DNA from: Flavobacteriaceae bacterium
GTDB lineage: Bacteria; Bacteroidota; Bacteroidia; Flavobacteriales; Flavobacteriaceae
Assembly (NCBI GenBank): GCA_020435885.1
Contig: JAGQYU010000172.1
Location: 1 to 20,674 of the forward strand
DNA: 20,674 nucleotides
Direction: 5' to 3'
Every line of letters starts with the position of its first letter. Position 1 is the stretch's first letter. The notes under the pieces are model-generated. The model had not been told where the DNA came from. It saw nothing but the letters and a program-made list of their open reading frames with translations, and searched no databases. The translations under genes were made by a program, and so were the position numbers. Below, piece by piece: positions 15,770 to 20,674 of this stretch.

Positions 15770-16237
15770 TTAATTAAGTGTTCTAAAATATTCGAGTACT
15801 GCCCTAGCCTCTTCTTCAGTAAGGTTTTGATTTGCCATTGGCGATAAATATTCTGCCAATAACGCTTTAGCTGCTTCATTTTTTTGAACCATTTCTTCAG
15901 GGTTTAGGATCATATTCATAATCCATTCCGGAGTTCTACGTTCTAAAATACCTTTAGGTGCAGGTCCTACAAATCTTTTGTCAGGTTTATGGCAAGCTGA
16001 ACATTTTTGTGCAAAAATTTCAGATCCTTTTGTAACCATTGCTTGATCTATTTCATCTGGCAAGGTTATACTTGTAACAGGTCCAATACCTTTATCTTTC
16101 ATAGGATCACTAGTTTCTGCTGGTTGTTCAGTCTTGGTTTCAGCCTTATCTGCAGCTTCATTAGAAGTTTTTTCTTTGCCGCAACTTATTAGTAACAGCA
16201 ATAACAGGGCAATTGTACTTAAAAAAAGTTTTCTCAT
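15770..16237 (-). CDS. Monohaem cytochrome c lipoprotein
   Basis: This 155-residue protein has a lipoprotein signal ending LISC (Cys19). A flexible Glu/Lys/Thr-rich linker follows (about 22-60), then a class I cytochrome c domain with haem motif CSACH (Cys79, Cys82, His83) and likely axial Met134 in YLSPMANQ. The C-terminal helix is EEEARAVLEYFRTLN. It sits between the FAS1 gene and nosZ, 24 bp and 15 bp away. In clade II nos systems without NosR, small cytochromes c pass electrons from the quinol/bc-type chain to the CuA site of NosZ; this is the best candidate here. The donor role is inferred; the fold and haem site are plain. Confidence 0.93.
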   Translation of the reverse strand: MRKLFLSTIALLLLLLISCGKEKTSNEAADKAETKTEQPAETSDPMKDKGIGPVTSITLPDEIDQAMVTKGSEIFAQKCSACHKPDKRFVGPAPKGILERRTPEWIMNMILNPEEMVQKNEAAKALLAEYLSPMANQNLTEEEARAVLEYFRTLN

Positions 16238-16261
16238 TATTTATTTGGATTTAATTCATAG

Positions 16262-16834
16262 TTATTCGGCTGGTACAAGTACGTTATCAATTACATGTAT
16301 CCAACCGTTGCTGACTTTAACTGTTTTAAGGATTTTTGTACCTGCAACATAAAGTCCGTCTTCTTTTTCAGTTACATCTAAATATTTACCAGAAGCCATA
16401 TACAATTTTCTTCCTTTTTCAGCTTCTTTTTTAAGCTGAGTATCAGGGAAATTAGCCGGGGCTACATGGTTCTTTAGAACAAAAGCCAATTGCTCTTTGT
16501 TCTCTGGTTTAAGTAAGTTTTCAACTGTTCCTTCAGGTAATTTATCAAATGCAACATTTACGGGTGCAAAAACAGTTAATGGCCCTGTATTTACTACTGC
16601 ATCCTGTACACCTGCAGCTTCAATGGCTGCCACTAATGTTTTAAAATCGTCTAATGATTTTGCAACTTGAAGGGCATTAGCATCAGATTCTGAATCTTCA
16701 ACAGCAGCTTGTCCTTTATGCTCAACAACTGCTGTATTTCCTTGGGATGTATTATCATCATTTGCTTGTTTTTCATTCTTACATGAAAACAATACAAATG
16801 AAAACAACAGGAATACTAATAATTTGTTTTTCAT
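16262..16834 (-). CDS. FAS1 (fasciclin)-domain lipoprotein, first gene of the nos operon
   Basis: This 190-residue lipoprotein has a signal ending LFSC (Cys18) and a short acidic, Asn/Asp/Ser-rich linker. One complete FAS1 domain follows (about 58-189). Its hallmark segments are visible: LKDF-like LDDFKTLVAAIEAAG, GPLTVFAPVNVAFDKLP (H1 region), LAFVLKNHVAP, and the H2-region NGWIHVIDNVLVP. FAS1 domains mediate adhesion or protein-protein contact at the cell surface. It heads the operon 24 bp before the cytochrome c gene, next to the regulatory region. A role as a scaffold for the cytochrome/NosZ pair is possible but inferred only from location. Confidence 0.92.
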   Translation of the reverse strand: MKNKLLVFLLFSFVLFSCKNEKQANDDNTSQGNTAVVEHKGQAAVEDSESDANALQVAKSLDDFKTLVAAIEAAGVQDAVVNTGPLTVFAPVNVAFDKLPEGTVENLLKPENKEQLAFVLKNHVAPANFPDTQLKKEAEKGRKLYMASGKYLDVTEKEDGLYVAGTKILKTVKVSNGWIHVIDNVLVPAE

Positions 16835-16875
16835 TGTTCTTTAGATTAGGTTTATTATTTTTAAAAGTTATGTAA

Positions 16876-16897
16876 CAAAAGTAGCTAGACAAAGATA
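16876..16897 (-). promoter_or_regulatory. Candidate promoter(s) of the nos operon
   Basis: Two minus-strand matches to TAnnTTTG lie upstream of the FAS1 gene start at 16834: TATCTTTG at 16897-16890 and TACTTTTG at 16883-16876. The second would put transcription start near 16870, leaving a leader of about 35 nt and centring the palindrome at 16904-16921 near -42, the classical class II activator position. Confidence 0.45.
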
Positions 16898-16903
16898 TGT
16901 AAA

Positions 16904-16921
16904 ATATGATTTATATCATAT
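16904..16921. promoter_or_regulatory. FNR/DNR-like activator box between nos operon and Rrf2 gene
   Basis: ATATGAT-TTAT-ATCATAT is a perfect 7-bp inverted repeat with a 4-bp spacer. Its core TGAT-N4-ATCA is the central pattern of Crp/FNR-family sites (FNR, DNR, NNR). It lies in the 141-bp divergent region, about 42 bp upstream of the predicted start of the nos operon and about 43 bp upstream of the predicted start of the Rrf2 gene. Oxygen- or NO-responsive control by such a factor is well known for nos genes; the factor itself is not in this window. Confidence 0.6.
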
Positions 16922-16942
16922 AAAAAGACTTTTTTATCTTTT

Positions 16943-16950
16943 TATATTTG
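16943..16950 (+). promoter_or_regulatory. Candidate -7 promoter element for the Rrf2-family regulator
   Basis: TATATTTG matches TAnnTTTG and ends 25 bp before the ATG at 16976. Transcription would begin near 16956, placing the FNR-like box at about -43. Confidence 0.45.
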
Positions 16951-16975
16951 TAATAACCAAATTTCAAAAAACTAT

Positions 16976-17404
16976 ATGATTTCAAATTCTAGTAAATATG
17001 CCATTAGGGCAGTGTTATATTTGGCAATTCACTCCAGTGAATCCAATAAGTATAGCCCTCAACAAATAGCAGAAGAAATAAATATCCCCGCTCCTTTTTT
17101 AGCAAAAACTTTACAGCAACTATCCAAGTACAAAATCATATCTTCAACCAAAGGTAGAAATGGTGGTTTTTACTTGACAAATCTTGATAAAGAAGGATCG
17201 GTGATTTCTATAGTTAAATGTATAGACGGATTCAACAAATTAAAAGGATGTTTTTTAGGTTTACCTACTTGTAGTGATGAAAATCCATGCGCCATACATC
17301 ATTTGGCAGCACCCTTAAGAAATAATCTGATAAAAGAACTTTCGCAAAGGTCAATTGGAGAATTTGCACACACTACTATTGAAGAAAAGGAATATCTTAT
17401 TTAA
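16976..17404 (+). CDS. Rrf2-family transcriptional regulator, possible NsrR-like NO or Fe-S sensor
   Basis: This 142-residue protein starts MISNSSKYAIRAVLYLA, the typical Rrf2 N-terminus. The winged helix includes YSPQQIAEEINIPAPFLAK (recognition region) and the wing SSTKGRNGGFYL. Cysteines 92, 99 and 105 (C-x6-C-x5-C, in GCFLGLPTCSDENPC) match the Fe-S cluster cysteines of IscR and NsrR in place and near-identical spacing. The gene is divergent from the nos operon and shares its FNR-like box, so it probably controls nos or nitrogen-oxide genes in response to NO or redox state. Which ligand it senses cannot be told from sequence. Its stop codon overlaps that of the convergent symporter gene. 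Confidence 0.9.
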   Translation: MISNSSKYAIRAVLYLAIHSSESNKYSPQQIAEEINIPAPFLAKTLQQLSKYKIISSTKGRNGGFYLTNLDKEGSVISIVKCIDGFNKLKGCFLGLPTCSDENPCAIHHLAAPLRNNLIKELSQRSIGEFAHTTIEEKEYLI

Positions 17405-19104
17405 CTTTCTTTTTTATAAGAGAACAGCTGCAAAAATACAGCTAATACCATAACCAAACCACACCCTATCAGATTTAGCCACAAATAACTCAGCGCTTTT
17501 TCACCAACAGATTCCGGTACGTAAATAGCAAAATAATAAATACCTAAAATTACTATTTGTGTAATTATTGCAGCTATAAATACCGCATTCCCTTTTACAA
17601 ATCGTATAAAAAATGCCAGCAGAAAAATACCTAGTACATTTCCATAAAAAATAGAACCGATTATATTAACCAATTGAATTAAGTTATCAAAAAGATTGGC
17701 AACACAGGCAATGATAATGGCAATAATTCCCCATAGTAATGTAAACCATTTAGACATGGCTACATAATGTTTTTCAGAATGTTCAATAGTTACATTTCGT
17801 TTATAAAGGTCTAACGCTGTAGTAGAACCCAAAGCGTTCAATTCCGATGCTGTGGAAGACATAGCTGCCGAAAGTATAACTGCTAACAACAAGCCTATCA
17901 ACCCTTTAGGTAATTTATTTAAAATGAAATGAATAAATACATAGTCTTTGTCATTAGTCTCAATCTTTTCATCCAATTGAGCAATCATTTTTTTAGCATC
18001 TTCTCTAATTTCCTTATCGAGAGATTCAAGTTCTTTTATTTTATTTTTATCTTCATACGAAAGTGTACCCTCTGCTATTTGCAATTGTAGCAGACTTCTT
18101 TCTTTTTCCAGCTCAGCATGTGTATCTTCCAACTCTTTATAATAATCACTAAATTGCGATTGTACAATAGCTTCCTCAGCAGCAGGATTAAAATGTAACG
18201 GCGTAGGATTAAACTGGTAAAAAACGAAAACCATTACCCCAACCAACAGTATAAAAAACTGCATTGGGACTTTTAGTAGTCCATTAAAAATAAGGCCCAA
18301 CTGCATTTCCTTTACTGATTTGCCAGATAGATAGCGTTGTACCTGACTTTGGTCAGTCCCAAAATAAGACACAGCCAAAAAACTACCACCGATAATACCA
18401 CTCCAAAAAGTATAGCGGTTATTCATATCGAATGAAAAATCCAGCACATTCATTTTACCGCTGGCTCCAGCAATATCCAATGCTTTGGTAAAAGTTATTC
18501 CATCAGGTAAATAACTAATAATCAGAAAGAAAGCAATAAACATCCCTGTAAAGATAACAGCCATTTGTTGCTTTTGTGTAACACTAACCGCTTTTGTACC
18601 TCCGGTTACTGTATAGATAATTACCAATACTCCAATAATAATATTCAGTGTTACCAAATTCCAACCAAGCACAGCAGATAAAATAATAGCCGGAGCAAAA
18701 ATGGTGATACCTGCTGACAACCCTCTATTCATTAAAAAAAGAACAGCAGTTAATGTTCTTGTTTTTAAATCGAACCTATTTTCTAAAAATTCGTATGCTG
18801 TAAAAACCTTTAATTTATGATAGATTGGAATAAAGATCATACTGACAAGAATCACAGCAATGGGCAACCCAAAATAGAATTGTACAAATTTCATCCCATC
18901 ATGGTAAGCCTGCCCGGGGGTTGACAAAAAGGTAATGGCACTGGCTTGTGTGGCCATTACGGAAAGGCCAATAGTCCACCATTTAGCTTCATTACCTCCA
19001 CGGATAAAATCTTGCACATTTTTACTGCCTTTTGTTTTCCATACTCCGTAAAGCACTATAAACAAAAGGGTACATGTAAGGACTATCCAATCTATCAACT
19101 GCAT
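17401..19104 (-). CDS. Sodium:solute symporter (SSS family)
   Basis: This 567-residue multi-pass transporter of the SSS/SLC5 family has a LeuT-like fold. Family segments are visible: FIRGGNEAKWWTIGLSVMATQASAITFLSTPG (31-64), YEFLENRF (104-111), YTVTGGTKAVSVTQKQQ (164-180), the sodium-symporter signature area GGSFLAVSYFGTDQSQVQRYLSGKS, and SAAMSSTASELNALGSTTALD. About 12-13 helices are expected. Between the helix near 281-297 and the one near 397-412 is a highly charged, probably coiled-coil insertion (about 317-385). The substrate is unknown; the neighbouring deacetylase hints at an amino sugar or other organic solute. The gene starts 3 bp after a 34-codon gene and ends in a 4-bp TTAA overlap with the Rrf2 gene. 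Confidence 0.9.
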   Translation of the reverse strand: MQLIDWIVLTCTLLFIVLYGVWKTKGSKNVQDFIRGGNEAKWWTIGLSVMATQASAITFLSTPGQAYHDGMKFVQFYFGLPIAVILVSMIFIPIYHKLKVFTAYEFLENRFDLKTRTLTAVLFLMNRGLSAGITIFAPAIILSAVLGWNLVTLNIIIGVLVIIYTVTGGTKAVSVTQKQQMAVIFTGMFIAFFLIISYLPDGITFTKALDIAGASGKMNVLDFSFDMNNRYTFWSGIIGGSFLAVSYFGTDQSQVQRYLSGKSVKEMQLGLIFNGLLKVPMQFFILLVGVMVFVFYQFNPTPLHFNPAAEEAIVQSQFSDYYKELEDTHAELEKERSLLQLQIAEGTLSYEDKNKIKELESLDKEIREDAKKMIAQLDEKIETNDKDYVFIHFILNKLPKGLIGLLLAVILSAAMSSTASELNALGSTTALDLYKRNVTIEHSEKHYVAMSKWFTLLWGIIAIIIACVANLFDNLIQLVNIIGSIFYGNVLGIFLLAFFIRFVKGNAVFIAAIITQIVILGIYYFAIYVPESVGEKALSYLWLNLIGCGLVMVLAVFLQLFSYKKES

Positions 19105-19107
19105 TTT

Positions 19108-19212
19108 TTAAGAAAAAAGGTTCATTAATATATAGAAAATTACAACATATGCTGCATTAACTATCAACACCATTGAATAATATCTTTTCCAAACAAATTT
19201 TACTGGTTCCAT
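19108..19212 (-). CDS. 34-residue single-helix membrane micro-protein between deacetylase and symporter genes
   Basis: From an ATG at 19212 a 34-codon frame ends in TAA at 19110-19108. It begins MEPVKFVWKRYYS and has one hydrophobic helix over about residues 13-33 (VLIVNAAYVVIFYILM). Lys5, Lys9 and Arg10 before the helix predict an N-in orientation. It lies 5 bp after the deacetylase stop and 3 bp before the symporter start, exactly filling the gap in an otherwise tight operon. That placement and the clean topology argue it is a real gene. Small subunits are known for some SSS transporters and a transporter-associated peptide is the obvious guess; no homology can be shown here. Confidence 0.75.
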   Translation of the reverse strand: MEPVKFVWKRYYSMVLIVNAAYVVIFYILMNLFS

Positions 19213-19217
19213 AATCG

Positions 19218-20674
19218 TTAGTTTTGAATTCTCTCAGAGCCAACAGAAACCATATTGGCAAACAATTTATATGCTCCGGATACCCCTGCCGGTAATTCTC
19301 TAAAAAAGCTTAGGCCTGTATAAATAAAATTTCCTTTGCCATATTTAGCAATTAATAAACTGCCTTGTAGCGGATCTTCTCCTTTATCGTTCATAGACAA
19401 TATTGGGGTAAATTCTAATGACCATTTATTTGGAAAATACAAGCCTCTTTCCTGTATCCAACCATCAAAATCTTGCTCTGTAATTTTATTAGGGAATTTT
19501 AATAACGCATGCTCCGGACGAAGCATAGTTACTTTGGCATCCTCTTCTACTACTCTATCTCTGGAAAGTTCAAGTTCAAACGGTGCAACTTTATCTACTT
19601 TTAAGCCTCTATTAGTGTTGTATTGAACAATGAGTGTACCTCCTTTTTTTACATATTCGTGTAAAATAGGCTGATAAAATTTAGCTTTATCACTCACATT
19701 ATACGTTCTAATCCCTAAAATAACAGCATTAAATTCGCTAAGTTTTTCAAGGGTTATAGCATCCTCATCTAATTCTTGAACAGTGAACCCTATTTGGCGA
19801 AGACTGGTTGGAACACCATCTCCGGCACCTTGAATATAAGCAATGTTTTGCCCTTTGGTTTTAATATCCAAACGTACTACTTTAGATTCAGAAGGCAATA
19901 AAACCGTTTGTTTGGGAATATGGTCATAATCAATCCTAACCAGTTTTTTTGTATAATCTCTACCCTCTATCATCACCAAAGGAGAGATAAACCCTTCGCT
20001 TTGTCCATTGGGCGGAGTTATAGTAAACACAACTGTTTTCTTTGTACTTTTCGAGGCAATTGTAAATGTTTCTTTTGCAGGAGAAACTTTCCATCCCTCA
20101 GGGTAGCAAAGTTCAATGGTTCCTTCTAGATTATCTTTAAAAGTTTCAATAGTAACTGGAACCTGTTTTGGAGTGTTATTAGAAAAAATGATAACCTTAT
20201 CTTCAATAGTCGCGGCAACGGGTGTAACAACTTCTAATGGCTGATAGACCTCACCTTTTACAGGATCATTATATTTAAAAACTACTTCTTTATAAATGGG
20301 AACAATAGTGTTATTGATCTCTACGTCAAACCGAATTGTTAAATTTTTAGGCGTTTCAGGGTTTCCTATTAAACCTTTGTTATCAACTGTGTATAATCCT
20401 ACAGTTCCTTTTTTATCCAACCAATAAGGTGACGTATATTTTTCTTCAGAATTCACATACATATCCGTATTTACTGAAAATGGTTGGTTGTTCTTTAACG
20501 GAATATTTTCAGAAATCTTTTTTTGCTGATGTGGTATTGTAATTTCTTTCAAAACAATCGGCACATTACTTCTATTGACCACCTCAACAGCCACTTTTAT
20601 ATTAGAATTGATAGTAACTGTCTGCTCATCAGCTACTGCTTCTAAAAACAATCCTGCACAAGCAGTAATGATAT
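19218..20674 (-). CDS. PIG-L (LmbE-like) deacetylase family protein, C-terminal part only
   Basis: The frame is open to the right edge, so the N-terminus is missing; the 485 visible residues start IITACAGLFLEAVADEQTV. I see an immunoglobulin-like/NEW3-type beta domain (roughly 10-265, with VAVEVVNRSNVPI and VFTITPPNGQSEGF). A glutamine-amidotransferase-like (ThuA-like) domain follows (about 280-480: VILGIRTYNV, YVKKGGTLIVQYNTN, GSLLIAKYGKGNFIYTGLSFFRELPAG). This C-terminal arrangement is what I know from long (about 830-residue) Bacteroidota proteins whose N-terminal half is a PIG-L zinc de-N-acetylase. The catalytic domain itself is outside the window, so that name depends on family recall. 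A TTG at 20651 is in frame but lies within the body of the protein. Confidence 0.7.
   Translation of the reverse strand, partial: IITACAGLFLEAVADEQTVTINSNIKVAVEVVNRSNVPIVLKEITIPHQQKKISENIPLKNNQPFSVNTDMYVNSEEKYTSPYWLDKKGTVGLYTVDNKGLIGNPETPKNLTIRFDVEINNTIVPIYKEVVFKYNDPVKGEVYQPLEVVTPVAATIEDKVIIFSNNTPKQVPVTIETFKDNLEGTIELCYPEGWKVSPAKETFTIASKSTKKTVVFTITPPNGQSEGFISPLVMIEGRDYTKKLVRIDYDHIPKQTVLLPSESKVVRLDIKTKGQNIAYIQGAGDGVPTSLRQIGFTVQELDEDAITLEKLSEFNAVILGIRTYNVSDKAKFYQPILHEYVKKGGTLIVQYNTNRGLKVDKVAPFELELSRDRVVEEDAKVTMLRPEHALLKFPNKITEQDFDGWIQERGLYFPNKWSLEFTPILSMNDKGEDPLQGSLLIAKYGKGNFIYTGLSFFRELPAGVSGAYKLFANMVSVGSERIQN

Noticed and set aside
20649..20651. TTG as a true start of the deacetylase-family protein
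   Set aside because: The frame stays open to the edge of the window and the visible part begins in mid-domain, so the gene continues outside.
1..20674. Mobile element, CRISPR array or defence island
   Set aside because: No transposase, integrase, spaced repeats or defence-type genes were seen; the genes are ordinary metabolic and respiratory operons.

Overview
The window is AT-rich, tightly packed bacterial DNA that looks like Flavobacteriaceae (Bacteroidota). The evidence is protein style, lipoprotein signals ending in (S)C, the absence of Shine-Dalgarno-like leaders, several TAnnTTTG-type -7 promoter elements, and a nitrous-oxide reductase cluster of the Bacteroidota clade II kind. No rRNA, tRNA, CRISPR array, insertion sequence or prophage was seen.

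Region 1 (1-7922) is an aromatic amino acid catabolism module. A partial Lrp/AsnC regulator runs leftwards off the edge. Divergent from it is a six-gene operon: a HisC-like aminotransferase, homogentisate dioxygenase, 4-hydroxyphenylpyruvate dioxygenase, phenylalanine hydroxylase, fumarylacetoacetase and a flavin-reductase-family protein. Together they would carry phenylalanine to tyrosine, 4-hydroxyphenylpyruvate, homogentisate, maleylacetoacetate, and then fumarate plus acetoacetate. No recognisable maleylacetoacetate isomerase is present. A 17-bp palindrome in front of the Lrp gene is a good operator candidate.

Region 2 (7923-9608) is a short spacer region. It holds an HD-domain phosphohydrolase gene interrupted by an in-frame TAA at codon 40, and an intact YghZ-like aldo/keto reductase.

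Region 3 (9618-16834, minus strand) is a nine-gene nos operon, read right to left: FAS1-domain lipoprotein, monohaem cytochrome c lipoprotein, NosZ (Sec/lipoprotein type), a four-helix membrane protein, NosL, a small cupin, NosD, NosF and NosY. NosR and NosX are not in it. A divergent Rrf2-family regulator with three clustered cysteines (16976-17404) probably senses NO or an Fe-S signal. Between the two lies an FNR/DNR-like palindrome spaced about equally from candidate promoters on both sides.

Region 4 (17401-20674, minus strand) is the end of another operon: the C-terminal part of a PIG-L-type deacetylase protein running off the right edge, a 34-residue single-helix membrane protein that is easily missed, and a sodium:solute symporter. 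The symporter stop codon overlaps the stop of the Rrf2 gene.

Most notable are the FNR-like box controlling nos, the extra nos-operon genes (FAS1, cupin, four-helix protein), the micro-protein next to the symporter, the interrupted HD gene, and the missing isomerase step.
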